A stretch of DNA of 64,000 nucleotides from Bacteroidota bacterium (GCA_016715505.1 JADJZY010000032.1:186001-250000); one strand, 5' to 3'. Shown: positions 30,009-40,539, numbered from the stretch's first letter. Numbers and translations: made by a program. The notes: generated by a model not told the origin, from the letters alone.

Positions 30009-30211
30009 TTATGATTTTTCTTCTTTCATGCCTGCTTCGATCTCTGACTTGATATTATCCTTGGCATCTTTAAATTCCCGCATGCCACGTCCTAAACCCC
30101 GCATAAACTCCGGAATTTTTCTTCCTCCAAAAGAACAAGTACTGCCAACACAATGAGAATCCATTCCGTTCCGCCAGGCATACTTAAAAGTAGTGTATTC
30201 AGATTTGCCAT
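30009..30211 (-). CDS. tatA: Sec-independent translocase subunit TatA (frameshifted)
   Basis: Pore subunit of the twin-arginine translocase. Reading from the ATG at 30211 gives MANLNTLLLSMPGGTEWILIVLAVLVL. After restoring one T in the run near 30119 the chain continues FGGRKIPEFMRGLGRGMREFKDAKD, the canonical TatA hinge and amphipathic helix. About 67 residues. A -7 promoter element TATATTTG is at 30229-30236. The raw open frame in this region has an unrelated N-terminus and should not be used. tatC is not in the window. Confidence 0.85.
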
Positions 30212-30282
30212 TTTTCTTTGTTGTGCTACAAATATAATTCAATAATTTCAGAAATGGTCACAAGGGATTAAATTGTGAAAAC

Positions 30283-30307
30283 AAAAAAACCATGCCGGAG
30301 CATGGTT
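30283..30307 (-). terminator. rho-independent terminator of rplS
   Basis: On the minus strand an 8-bp stem (AACCATGC/GCATGGTT) with a 4-base loop is followed by a T7 run, 21 bases after the rplS stop. Confidence 0.85.
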
Positions 30308-30327
30308 AAACTATTTGAACAGATGAA

Positions 30328-30681
30328 TTACTTCATACGTTTTTCTTTGATACGAGCTGCTTTACCTTGACGATCACGCAGATAGAACAATTTAGAGCGA
30401 CGTACTCGACCTACTTTGTTAACTTCAATTCCATCAATATTTGGTGAATAAACAGGGAAGGTTCTTTCGACACCTACATTATCACTCATTTTACGAACAG
30501 TAAAGGATTGAGTCGCTCCACGTCCCTGACGCTTGATTACCACGCCTTTAAACGGCTGAATACGCTCTTTATTTCCTTCCTGAATTTTATAATTGACGGT
30601 AACACTGTCTCCAGCTTTGAAATTTGGAATTTCTTTAATGCTGTTCAGTTGTTCTTGTACGAATTTAACGGCTTCTTGCAT
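30328..30681 (-). CDS. rplS: 50S ribosomal protein L19
   Basis: L19 sits at the 30S-50S interface. The 117-residue product is intact: FKAGDSVTVNYKIQEGNKERIQPFKGVVI, RGRGATQSFTVRKMS, GVERTFPVYSPNIDGIEV and RRSKLFYLRDRQGKAARIKEK, the family in full. The Met at 30681 is used because upstream residues include a promoter element (30704-30711). It has its own promoter and terminator, so it appears monocistronic here. Confidence 0.97.
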   Translation of the reverse strand: MQEAVKFVQEQLNSIKEIPNFKAGDSVTVNYKIQEGNKERIQPFKGVVIKRQGRGATQSFTVRKMSDNVGVERTFPVYSPNIDGIEVNKVGRVRRSKLFYLRDRQGKAARIKEKRMK

Positions 30682-30703
30682 GACCACTCTGTTTTTGGGA
30701 ATG

Positions 30704-30732
30704 CAAAAGTAGTTTTTTTTTAATATAAACAA
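30704..30732 (-). promoter_or_regulatory. rplS promoter
   Basis: On the minus strand TTG (30730-30732), an 18-base T/A-rich spacer and TACTTTTG (30704-30711). This is a Bacteroidota-type promoter 22 bases before the start codon. Confidence 0.6.
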
Positions 30733-30865
30733 GAATTATTCCTTCATTTTTTTAGAAATGTCGTTCAAGCCAAAGGAAACTTATCATTGAACGAACGATT
30801 GGGTGACTAAACGATTGGAAAATGGTGTTTTTAGCACTAATCCAATGGAATGTTGCTCCATTAAA

Positions 30866-30890
30866 ACAAAACGCCCCTGATGGCAGGGGC
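30866..30890 (-). terminator. terminator of gdhA
   Basis: A GC-rich 7-bp stem (GCCCCTG/CAGGGGC) with a 4-base loop, followed on the minus strand by GTTTTGTTTTAA. It is 25 bases after the glutamate dehydrogenase stop. Confidence 0.75.
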
Positions 30891-30914
30891 ATTTTGAAAA
30901 TATGTATTCCTGGA

Positions 30915-32305
30915 TTAAGGGAAAATACCCAATTCCATATATGATACACCCACTTTGTTAATTGAATTGACAAATGCAGCTGTACGCATATCCGCGATTT
31001 TTTTGTTCGCAAACCAGATATCACGAATTTCATGATATGAACCGATCATGGTATCTTCTAATCCACTGTGCACTAAATCTACTTCATCCGGACCATGTAA
31101 AATGACACTACGCTCGGCAGAAGAAACCTTTTTACCGGTGAGGTTTTTCAATGGAGCCCAAAATGCTGTTGTTCATATTTTCACTGAATCGTTTTTCCAT
31201 ACGACCATAACGTACGTGGCTCAGATTTTTTAACCATTCAAAATAAGATACGGTAACACCACCTGCATTGATATACATATCAGGAATAATGACCGTTCCT
31301 TTTTTACCCAAAATCGAATCTGCTTCAGGCGTTAAAGGTCCATTGGCCGCTTCTGCAACGATACGAGCTTTTACACGAGGTGCATTTTCGCCATTAATTA
31401 CATTTTCAAGGGCTGCAGGAACCAAAATATCGCAATCCAACTCTAAAGCTTCCGCTGTTTACGATGTGCCATAACTGCTTCTACATCCAATCCCTTTGGA
31501 TTATAGATGGCCCCTTCGAACTCAGCCAAACCAATCACTTTGGCACCACCTTCATGGAAGAATTTAGCAGCGTGGTATCCTACATTTCCAAGGCCTTGTA
31601 CAACAACTGTTTTGTCGTCCATGCCAACATTCATTTTTAATTTTTCATCATTTCAGCGTCCTGACACATTTCCCGAACACCAAAATAAACACCAAGTCCG
31701 GTAGCCTCTGTTCTACCACGAACGCCACCTTGTGTAACAGGTTTGCCGGTAACACAACCTGCGGCATCAATTTCACCCGGACGCAAACTAGAATAAGTAT
31801 CAACAATCCAACTCATTTCACGAGGACCCGTTCCATAATCCGGTGCCGGTACATCAATACCAGGGCCGATGAAATTTTTCTTCACCAATTCAGCTGTATA
31901 ACGACGAGTCACTTTTGCTAAATCGTAAGTTGACAATTTTTTAGGGTCAATTTTAATCCCCCCTTTAGCACCTCCAAAAGGCACATTTACAATAGCGCAC
32001 TTGTATGTCATCAGGGCGGCCAATGCCATCACCTCATCCTGATTAACATCCATGCTGAAACGAATTCCACCTTTAACGGGTAATTTATGATGAGAGTGCT
32101 GAACGCGATACGCTTCAATCACTTCTACTTTTTCTCCGATTTTAACCGGAAATTTCATACTGTAAACACTGTTACAAGCTTTAATCTGATCAAGAATCCC
32201 TTTGTCTTTAATGTTTGTAAAAGGAGCAGCTTTATCAAAATTTCGTTCAACGCTTTCGAAGAAGCTGTAATGAGCGGCCTGTTTGCTTTTGGTTGCTTTT
32301 GCCAT
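30915..32305 (-). CDS. gdhA: glutamate dehydrogenase (Glu/Leu/Phe/Val family) (frameshifted)
   Basis: Interconverts glutamate and 2-oxoglutarate with ammonia. The substrate-binding part shows HHKLPVKGGIRFS, NVPFGGAKGGIKIDP and the catalytic PAPDYGTGPREMSW; the Rossmann domain has VVQGLGNVGYHAAKF. EAANGPLTPEAD, INAGGVTVSYFEW and the C-terminal DIRTAAF-like ADMRTAAFVNSI complete the family. The raw frame is broken near 31637, 31441 and 31150; joining gives about 463 residues. The Met at 32305 is preferred. It begins 8 bases after the ccmD-like gene and ends at a terminator. NAD or NADP use cannot be told safely. Confidence 0.92.
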
Positions 32306-32312
32306 GATTTTT

Positions 32313-32537
32313 TTATTTATGAATTTTAGAAGTTTTTTCCATTTTCGATAATTTCCTTTCCATGCGACTCCGCACAAAAAGAATGCCGGCAAAGATAGTG
32401 AGCAGCACCAATACTACAAGGTAAATTTGGCCATTGTCTCGCAAAACCTGAGCAGATTCACCCGGAGGTGCCTGATTTTGAGCGAATGACTGCATGTGGA
32501 CGAGCGCAGTAAGAAATAATATAAAAAGAGATCGCAT
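32313..32537 (-). CDS. small CcmD-like cytochrome c maturation protein
   Basis: A 74-residue protein with a signal-like N-terminus (LFILFLTALVHMQSFAQ), a single membrane span (YLVVLVLLTIFAGILFV) and a basic tail (RSRMERKLSKMEK). This matches the CcmD-family small proteins encoded directly after ccmC in Bacteroidota. It starts 4 bases after the ccmC stop and ends 8 bases before gdhA. Its expected role is to assist heme handover by CcmC. The assignment relies mainly on position and membrane topology. Confidence 0.7.
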   Translation of the reverse strand: MRSLFILFLTALVHMQSFAQNQAPPGESAQVLRDNGQIYLVVLVLLTIFAGILFVRSRMERKLSKMEKTSKIHK

Positions 32538-32540
32538 GAT

Positions 32541-33198
32541 TTAATGACTTTGTTTGAGTTGAATTTTTCGCGTTCGATACCTAATATCAAAAACCCATAA
32601 ACCGAGTAAAATCCATCCGACCATAGCCGGCAAGGATACATATCTTAACATGTGGTCCTGGGTTTTAATGCTTCAAATGGTTTATTGTCCGATCCCGGAT
32701 GTAAGGAAGCGAAATGCGCCGGAACCAAATAAACCAAAGGAATGACCAATGCGAATGAAAAGATGTTGTAAACAGCAGCCAATCTAGCCCGTTTGTCTTC
32801 TTCCTTCACAGAATTTCGTAATACACTATAAGCAAAATAAATCAATAAAGTGAGTGCTGCACCGACTTGTTTGGGGTCGTTGCTCCAGGGTGCGCCCCAT
32901 TGAATATAGGCCCATTCCATTCCGGTTACCATTCCAAAACAGCCAAACCAAATTCCGGTATTGACAAATTCCTGCGACATGATATCATATTTCTCGTCAT
33001 TTTTACGCAGATAAACGATTGCATAAATGAATGACATCAGAAAACTGAACAACATCACGTACCACATCGGAACATGGTAAATAAGTTTCGGATAGATTCC
33101 TTCAACTTGGGTAAATAGGGAATTTCAATCAGTATGCCCATTACAATGACATACAACAGAATCAGAACACAAAGAATTTTCCACCAATATTTGGCCAT
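32541..33198 (-). CDS. ccmC: CcmC/CcsA-like heme export protein (frameshifted)
   Basis: A membrane protein that presents heme for cytochrome c maturation. Bridging breaks near 33075 and 32660 gives about 219 residues: MAKYWWKILCVLILLYVIV, MWYVMLFSFLMSFIYAIVYL, then GMEWAYIQWGAPWSNDPKQ, FSFALVIPLVYLVPAHF and a last span SLPAMVGWILLGLWVFD. The WGAPWSNDP segment aligns with the tryptophan-rich WGxxWxWD heme-binding motif, but the third Trp is Asn. The start is the ATG at 33198. No ccmA, ccmB, ccmE or ccmF genes are in the window. Confidence 0.82.
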
Positions 33199-33277
33199 TG
33201 CTCTTTTAAAAGTGTGCAAATATAGGCTAAAACTTTGAGCATCGGTTTTTCAATTATATCAAATCAGGAAATCACGT

Positions 33278-34354
33278 TTATCGAGCGGATTCAATTTTTT
33301 CTAAATACCTAAAACCGAAATAGGAGAGCAATCCAAATCCTGAAACGACCATCCATAAAACGGAATATCCCCAATGTTCGATGATTTGAGAACCAATCAC
33401 CGGTGCCAATATCAATGCTGTTGACCAACTCATGGCATATAAAGCCATATAATCGCCAGCGTTTTTATGCTCAGATTTTTTCATACTATGCGTCGACATA
33501 AAAGGGCAGGCAAACATTTCGGAGAAGGTGAGCAGAATCATATTCAAAATGAGTATCCAAATACTATGGGCAACAATAACAACAAATACGAGCCGATTAA
33601 AAGGATAGCACCCAGGCCGATCCATTTAAAAATCGTCCATTTATTTTGAGATAATAAATCAAAAACATTTCGATCACGGCAACCCAATTCCATTTAAAGC
33701 CATGAGCAACCAATGGGTTTTCGCCCAGATGATAAACATTTTGTAGTACAATGGCAAGGTTGTCAGCAGCTGAAAAAGGCCATGGCATACAATGTTGTAA
33801 ATAGTAAAAACAGGAGGTAATTGCGGTCCTGATAAGGGCTCAGGCTGGATTTGATCCTTTTAATTCTTTTTGATTTGTTCCTTACGTGTAGTATTGCCAC
33901 CATAAAAAGAACAGCTGGCCAAACGATTCAGGGCAATACTCTGAGGGTAGTTTTCAGGTTCGCTGTAGGTTGAAATGGAAGCAGCATTGGCCGGTCGAAA
34001 CATATCACCGGTTGAGGTCACCAAAAAAGTTAGCAATCCGATCCAGAAAAAATGATCAACATAGGCCAACGAAATCATACAAATGGCACTCAGCACTAAA
34101 CTGCTGATTAATATGGGATAAAACCCGATTCTGTCAACCAATTTACCGCCCACAAAAGCACCTACAAAAGAACCGGCTCCGAACAATCCCATGATGAAAC
34201 CGGCTTGACAATGGTAAAATGTTTTTGTTTGGTAAGGTATACACTCCATAAACAGCAAAACCATAGAACCGGAGCGATTAATCAGCATAGCAATTGCCAA
34301 TACCCACATTTCTTTCCGTATTCCGGAATAGGCATTACTAATGGTATCAATCAT
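33278..34354 (-). CDS. MFS transporter (frameshifted, internal deletion)
   Basis: A major facilitator. The N-terminal half shows MWVLAIAMLINRSGSMVLLFM, GLFGAGSFVGAFVGGKLVDRIG (motif A region), DMFRPANAASIS and NYPQSIALNRLA; the C-terminal half shows NYLLFLLFTTLYAMAFF, FSEMFACPFMSTHS and MSWSTALILAPVIGSQIIEHWG. After ALNRLA the chain jumps directly to PAVLFMVAILHVRNKSKRIK: the usual glycine-rich INLGxxxGPxxGG segment and its neighbouring helix, about 35-45 residues, are missing. Several further one-base breaks lie between 33600 and 33800. The gene may be non-functional, or the loss may be an assembly deletion. Substrate unknown. Confidence 0.75.
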
Positions 34355-34521
34355 TCGGTTTTATAGGCTTGCATAGGGATTGTTGCAAATAAAGAAGATT
34401 ATCCTGGAAAGGCTTCCGGAATATGTTAAGGGAGCACTTTTTTTTGTTAATATTTTGAAAACACATAGAAAGACATTACATTCGACTAAATAATTTTTTG
34501 GAAATCTTAAACAACAACAAT

Positions 34522-37500
34522 ATGAATGTAAAAACTAAACTTCAAAACATTTGTACTCCCTCATGATTGGGATACACTTTGCCTTTTGTCTTCTGCACAA
34601 TTTTTTTCAGGTCGTACCTAATTTGAATTTGCAGGCGAATGGTGGATTTGCACCACAAGGTAATTTCGAACGACTCGTACTGGTTTTCCTGATTACTCGG
34701 CTGAAATGACCGCATCCGGTATGCCTACAAGTCAGGTATTAAACCAGCTAAAGGTGAATCAATCTGTTCCTACCAATCCAGGAGCGGCCGGAACGGTCAA
34801 TATTATTTAAAATACTGCTAACACCGCGTATATTCCAAAGGAACAGATTGGGCAACCGCTATTTCAACCATGACTCAAGTTGCTACCAACTTACCCCTGA
34901 CTTTCTGCATGTAACAGGTTATTATGGAATGGATTTTAATACATCCAATTTTACTTACTCCGGAGGTGGTGTTTATGTAGCATTGAATGGTCAAACCCTA
35001 CTGGGCAGGTTACTGCAATAACTCAGCACTCGGTGAATAATACGATAGTCGGAAGCGCAGGCGTTCACAAAATGCCTTGTATTTGCCGCTGCAACACTAG
35101 CTTGCCACTTCATTTCGACCAACAGCTCAGTTAGGCTTTGTGCCCAGATTTTGATGTGGCCGCAACAGGTGTTTTTACCTTAGGGAAATTACCGATTGAA
35201 TATGGTGCTCCAACAGTCATATCTGCAAATGTTCAAAATCCGGGATTAAACACCATGACTAATGTCACCGTATCCATGAATTTAACTGGGTCTAATTCTT
35301 TCAGTGATGTTCAAGTGATTCCTTCCATCGCTCCGGGTGCAAATGTTGTGTTAATTTTGCTCCTTATACCTTCAGTGTTTTGAGTACGGGTGATATCATT
35401 ACTGTTACCGCCGAAGTGCAGGTGATATTATCCGGGAACGATGTCGCCACCTGGAGTCAGGATGTTACGCCAAATGTATACACTACAAAAATTCAGCGTT
35501 ACCGAATGCTGGTGGGGTTGGTTTTAAGGAGGTACGGTGATTTTGGCCAAGTTTAATTCCAATATCGGACAAAACTATCCTTACAATCTCAATAACCCTG
35601 AAATCAATGAAATCAAAGTTGATTTCGCAGCAGGCGGGCAACCTTATCAAGTTGGTATTTGGGATGCAACAGGACCAGGCGGAACGCCGGGAACATTGTT
35701 ATGGCAATCTGCATCAGCAACATCGGCGCCCGGAACAGCATTTATTTCGGTTCCGAATATTTCGGTCAGTGGTGATTATTTTGTTGGAGTTCGTCAAACA
35801 GGCACTACTAATGTAAGTTTTGGCTATCAATCTGAATCTCCGATTCGACCTCAAACTTTTTACTTTACTTCACCAACTGGAAATACAGTTTGGACAGATT
35901 TTGCACCAAATTCCCCGTTCCGTTTTTCAATTGAAGTAACAGTTCGTATCCCGGTTCCACCAAACTGTGCCATCAATTTTTCACCGGCCGATGGGCAATC
36001 CCTCACTTGTAATACGCCCATTTTAAGCTGGGGTAGTGGTGGTGGTGCACCAACTGGTTACAGTGTTTATTTAAGTACCAATCAGGCCGATGTGGCATCA
36101 TTAGCGCCAGCAGCCTTGGTGGCAAGTTATCCTGCTCAAACCGCTACAACGTTTAATCCTGAACGCTCACTCCAAATACAGTATATTACTGGACTGTGAT
36201 TCCTGAAAATCCGGACGGCCCCTCTACCGGATGTACTGTGAATTCATTTACAACAGGTAGCCTTTCTTTATGTTGTTGCATCCCAACTTTTACAGGTACC
36301 CTTTGTGTTGGTAGTATTTCAGATGTAACATTGAATACGATTGCTAATCCAAGTTCATGTTCTGCGCCGGCCTACACTTTGTTCCCGGCAACAGGCAGCA
36401 CTACAACAACGGTGGAACAAAACGGGACTTATAATTTAAGTGTCACTACCATCGATCCGGATATTATTTCGGTTGGATTGATTACGACCAAAATGGCGTA
36501 TTTGATGCATCCGAATGGACTCAGGTTGCCACTACTTCAGTAGCAAATGTTCCTTCAACAATTTCACTCACTATTCCAGGAACGGCCTCATTGGGTCAAA
36601 CACTCATGCGAGTGAAATCTCGTTTTTCAGGGAACCCGAATGCGGCTACCGATGCTTGTACAACTTTCGGTTCAGGAGAGTGTGAAGATTATGTCATCAA
36701 TATCATAGCGCAACAACCTTGTACTACACCAAATCCGGGAAATACGATTTCGTCGGTGTCTCAGGTTTGTTCCGGAGGTGCGGCTTTCCTGACGATGCAA
36801 AACGCGGTAAATGGTACCGGTATTACTTATCAATGGCAGAGTGCTGATGATATCAATTTCACGGTGAATGTTCAAAATTTAGGTACTGAACAAGTGAATC
36901 AGTTAGTTTAACAACACCTACATATTATCGTTGTAATGTTACTTGTAACAATGGACCTTGTAACAGTAGCATCACCTGTATTTATCAATATTCTTCCTCC
37001 AACTCAATGTTATTGCACCCCAACTTATTCATCAGGAACAGGTGGCGGTGACTTCTGTCAGCAAGTGGAAATTCCGGGAACAACCTTATTGAATAATAGT
37101 GGACCATCAACCACACCATTCTATACACTTTTCCCTCAATCTGAAGTACGACTTGTACTCTCGATGCGGATCAACTTTATACCTTGAACCCGGTAGCCGG
37201 TACTTATACTGCGAATGATTTTGCAGCCTGGATCGATTATAATGCCAATGGTATTTGGATGACAACACACCATTTGTTGAAAAACTGGGAGATATTTATG
37301 ATATCGGTGCAAGTGCAACGGCTTCATTCGTATTTACCGTTCCGGCTGGCGTTACTCCGGGTACATACAGACTACGTGTTCGCGAAGCCGACCAAACAGG
37401 TGTGATAGATCCATGTTCTCCTTTGGTTTTTGGTGAAACAGAAGATTATAATATCACGATTGATCCTCCAAATAATTCTACTTTAACAGCTACATTCATC

Positions 37501-38056
37501 ATTCAGGGTTACTTATGATGCGAATACCGGAAGTATGCAACCAGTTTATCAAAAACTCGGGATTGGGTGCGAATCCTGCTGAGGCAGATCAAGTGACTGT
37601 TTCTTGCATGATGCCGCTTCACCTTATGCTCAGGTACATACTTTTACTGGTATACAGAATGTAAATGGACAAATTACCTGCACATTCCCGGCTTCAACCA
37701 TTGGCAATAGTTATTACGTGGTATTGACAAACCGTAACGCAGTAGAAACATGGAGCGCCAATCCTGTTCTGATGAGTTCATCAACCTCTTATACTTTCAC
37801 CTCTTCTGCTGCACAAGCCTATGGTGCCAACCAAATTGATGTATCTGGTACAGGACTGTTTGCTATCTACAATGGTGATGTAAATCAGGATGAAGTTGTT
37901 GATGGACTTGATTTCAACGATTGGGAAATTGACAACAACAATTTTGCCGGCGGTTATGTCACCACTGATTTCAATGGTGATGGTGTCGTTGACGGTTTGG
38001 ACTTCCTAGTATGGGAACCAAACAACAATAATTTTGTTGGATCTGCTAAACCATAA
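34522..38056 (+). CDS. giant secreted GEVED/dockerin-like domain protein (many frameshifts)
   Basis: About 1,180 residues once at least eight one-base breaks are bridged. From the ATG at 34522 comes a signal-like segment, then DVAATGVFTLGKLPIEYGAP and a CARDB-like repeat. A jelly-roll region (INEIKVDFAAGGQPYQVGIWD) and an Ig-like domain with CNTPILSWGSGG follow. Next are two GEVED domains, one ending SRFSGNPNAATDACTTFGSG-ECEDYVINI, the other with WIDYNANGIWDD and GETEDYNITI. The end has NRNAVETWSANPV and two dockerin/EF-hand-like loops (GDVNQDEVVDGLDFNDWE and DFNGDGVVDGLDFLVWE). Related Bacteroidota proteins are cell-surface or secreted. No T9SS sorting motif of the copy 1/2 type is seen. Confidence 0.75.
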
Positions 38057-38066
38057 TTCAGCAATA

Positions 38067-38100
38067 ACCCTGAAAGGATTTTCATTCAGGGTGGTTTCTT
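38067..38100 (+). terminator. first hairpin after the giant gene
   Basis: An 8-bp stem (ACCCTGAA/TTCAGGGT) with a 10-base loop, 10 bases after the stop codon, followed by a weak T-rich tail. It may act together with the stronger terminator 20 bases downstream. Confidence 0.5.
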
Positions 38101-38121
38101 GAAAAAAAAGGACATCAAATA

Positions 38122-38158
38122 AAATAGGCTGCAGGTTTCCTGCGGCCTATTTGTTTTT
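38122..38158 (+). terminator. strong rho-independent terminator
   Basis: A 14-bp stem with one G-T pair and a TTT loop (38122-38135 with 38139-38152), followed by GTTTTT. An A-rich flank on the left means it could also work from the other strand. Confidence 0.85.
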
Positions 38159-38403
38159 CATGGCAGTCATCATTGAGTAGAAGTACAAATTCAACCCAAA
38201 TTTTGTCACTGCAAATTGTGGGTTCAAGGTGTTGAGGAAAAAATGAATGGTTCAATATTCTCGATGGGATAAAAAAAAGAAACCGGCAACTATTCATTTA
38301 AGATTGCGAAAAAAATGAAAAGTAAACCGGTTTTGTTCTCATAATGATGTAAGAAAATATCTTACATAAAATTCATATTCCTAACATATACGTTCAATCA
38401 GAC

Positions 38404-38640
38404 ATGCGTAAAATTCAAAAAAAAACGGGGAGTATGAGATTCGTCTGAAAAACTTCTAGGTTGTATTAAAGAACTAAAACAAAAGTATGGCGTTGCAGAT
38501 TTCTACCTAGTTAAATTGAGTGAACAGGGAATTTTTTGAGTGAACGAGGAAATTCAGAACCCTTTGTTTATCGATGTTTAAACAAGTATTCAGAAACTTA
38601 GCCTGTTATTCTTTTTGAATCGATTTCAGCCAAAGTATTA
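38404..38640 (+). pseudogene. possible short degenerate coding region
   Basis: Within a 670-base gap that is otherwise gene-free, an ATG at 38404 (MRKIQKKNGEYEIRLKN) can be joined by one-base shifts to LLGCIKELKQKYGVADFYLV and then KLSEQGIF, SERGNSEPFVYRCLNKYSE and VILFESISAKVL. The composition looks like protein, but at least three breaks and one in-frame stop must be bridged. No family is recognised. It includes the repeated 10-mer TTGAGTGAAC at 38516 and 38536. It may be a gene relic, or chance. The rest of 38160-38728 shows nothing I can name. Confidence 0.25.
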
Positions 38641-38728
38641 TGACCAATAAAAATCTAAAGCCAACCAAAATGGTTTTACTTAAGTACAATGAAACATTTT
38701 TGTTCAAACATTTTATTGAATGTCCGGG

Positions 38729-39445
38729 TTAAAATAATATGCGTTGTAACACCTCTTTTTTCCGACTGGCAGCAATCGATTTCGGCCGAATCGTTCGCGA
38801 TGAGATGGCCGTTTTTAGTCTTTGATAATTACAGACGTGTTGCAAATTCACAATATGCGATTTATGTACCCGAACAAATTGTTCGGGCGGGAGTTTTATC
38901 TCATAGTCTTTGAGGGTTTTACTCGTTGTATATACGCCTGAGTCGTCGGTAATGATGCGTGTATAATTGCTTCGGGCTTCCAAACGCACGATATGTTCAC
39001 TGCTGATAATACTTAAGTCATTTTTTTCTGGCAAAGCGATATAGAAAGTTTTTTCAGGATCTTTTCCGAGGGTATGGTTCTTGTTTTTTATTTCTGCGGA
39101 TACCTTGGTCACTGCATTCCTGAAGTCGGCAATCCGAATAGGTTTGATTAAATAATCCGTTACATTATTTTTAATCGCTTTGAGGGCATACTGTTCATAA
39201 GCTGATACAATAATTACTTTACTGGTCAAGTCCTTAATAGCATCCAGGATTTCAAAACCGGACTGATTGTATAATTGTATATCCAGATAAATGAGCTCAG
39301 GCTGCAATTGCAGAATTTCGCTAATCGCTGTTTCGACCTGATCGCTGCTTCCTATGATTTGTAATTCCGGGCAATAACGATCGGCCATGGTTCGAATGAG
39401 GTCGATATTGGGTTTGTCGTCGTCAACAATGTATGTACGTATCAT
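38729..39445 (-). CDS. LytTR-family response regulator 1
   Basis: A two-domain transcription regulator. The receiver domain (1-120) has the acidic pocket VDDDKP, the phospho-acceptor Asp in LIYLDIQLYNQSGFEIL and the conserved Lys in DYLIKPIR. The LytTR DNA-binding domain (from about 140) has IVRLEARSNYTRIITDD, SKTLKDYEIKLPPEQFVRVHKSHIVNL. Near the C-terminus two compensating indels (near 38805 and 38776) scramble about nine residues; correcting both gives RLKNGHLIANDSAEIPIAASRKK, which parallels the second regulator. The Met at 39445 lies one base after the upstream gene's stop, so it is co-transcribed with the outer-membrane-like gene. Confidence 0.92.
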   Translation of the reverse strand: MIRTYIVDDDKPNIDLIRTMADRYCPELQIIGSSDQVETAISEILQLQPELIYLDIQLYNQSGFEILDAIKDLTSKVIIVSAYEQYALKAIKNNVTDYLIKPIRIADFRNAVTKVSAEIKNKNHTLGKDPEKTFYIALPEKNDLSIISSEHIVRLEARSNYTRIITDDSGVYTTSKTLKDYEIKLPPEQFVRVHKSHIVNLQHVCNYQRLKTAISSRTIRPKSIAASRKKEVLQRILF

Positions 39446-39446
39446 A

Positions 39447-40471
39447 TTAGAGTTTGTTATAAAGATGAAATCCAAATAAAAAAAGATTACTCATGAATAT
39501 TTTGGAGGAAATCATGGGATCATAGACTACCTCTGTTTTGAGTCCTAAACGGATATATTTTAATGTCAGGAAATAAAAACTATTCTGAATATTGAGTTTA
39601 TAATTTTCAGGTTTTGATAAATTTTTATGGGAACAGAATAATCGACTTTGATTTTCCCAATAAAATTGTTTGCTCAATGGCCTTAAAGGCTGCTGGAATT
39701 GAATATTCATTCCGTATTCCACCTTTTGATGTTCACCCGCTTTTAACCCGTAAAGTTCAGTTTCTTGACGTTCGGTAAATATTTCTTGTCGGCGTATACG
39801 TGTGATTTCACCGCCCACCAAACCAAGCTCCAACTTACCTTGTTTGGGCCATCGTTTACTAATACCCGTATTAAACAAAACATAGCCGGGCGAGTAGTAA
39901 GCAGAATGTAAAAAACGTTCATTGACGGCGTTATTACACGTTTGATAATTAGCATGTAATTGAGTCTTACTTTAAAGAGTCGCGATCCATTGAATTTCCT
40001 TCACAATTTTACTCAGCAAATCCATTTTTATATGCAACAAATCCTGAACATGCTCAGCTTTATTTTTTGCAGTATACCGATAGCCAAATTCGTTCCAGAT
40101 ATACAGTTGACATTCCATCCAGGATAGCTTCAAACGATTATTGATACTCACTTGGTAATAGGCCATGAAGAGGTTTTGTTGCTGTTCTGCAGTACTGGGA
40201 TTGTGGAAAGAAGTACCATTGAGGGTGAGGAAAAAATCAAGGCGGAAATTGTTTTCAAATTCCGCCAGGATTTTGATTTTTCAGACTCCTGCGTTTCGAG
40301 AGATGAGTGTGTTTTCCAGTGCAAGACTGCATTCCGGATGATGGAGTCTGAAATATTTTTAAAAACAGGTGCAGCAAAACAATGAGGATTAGACAGAGCT
40401 GATACAGGTATCGTCGCAAATAAACCGACTACTACTATGAAAAGTTCATATGGACAATACCTATATAGCAT
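39447..40471 (-). CDS. predicted outer-membrane beta-barrel-like protein (frameshifted)
   Basis: An exported protein of about 340 residues after bridging about four breaks (near 40250, 40075, 39980 and 39880). It begins with a signal-like stretch (FIVVVGLFATIPVSALS). Alternating short beta-like segments follow: ENNFRLDFFLTLNGTSFHNP, MAYYQVSINNRLKLSW and YSPGYVLFNTGISKRWPKQG. The end has NIQNSFYFLTLKYIRLGLKTEVVYDPM and MSNLFLFGFHLYNKL. This pattern recalls DUF3078-type envelope proteins, but I am not certain of the family. The stop is one base before the response regulator start, and the gene lies 68 bases after the small secreted protein gene. Confidence 0.55.
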
Positions 40472-40539
40472 CTGCTGTTTTCATAATAATTATGCGTTCG
40501 TGGTTCAGGGAAATAGAATCCATTGAGGCATAAAAAAAG

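Noticed and set aside
38115..38297. 60-residue minus-strand frame after the giant gene
   Set aside because: It overlaps a strong terminator hairpin and shows no protein-like pattern.
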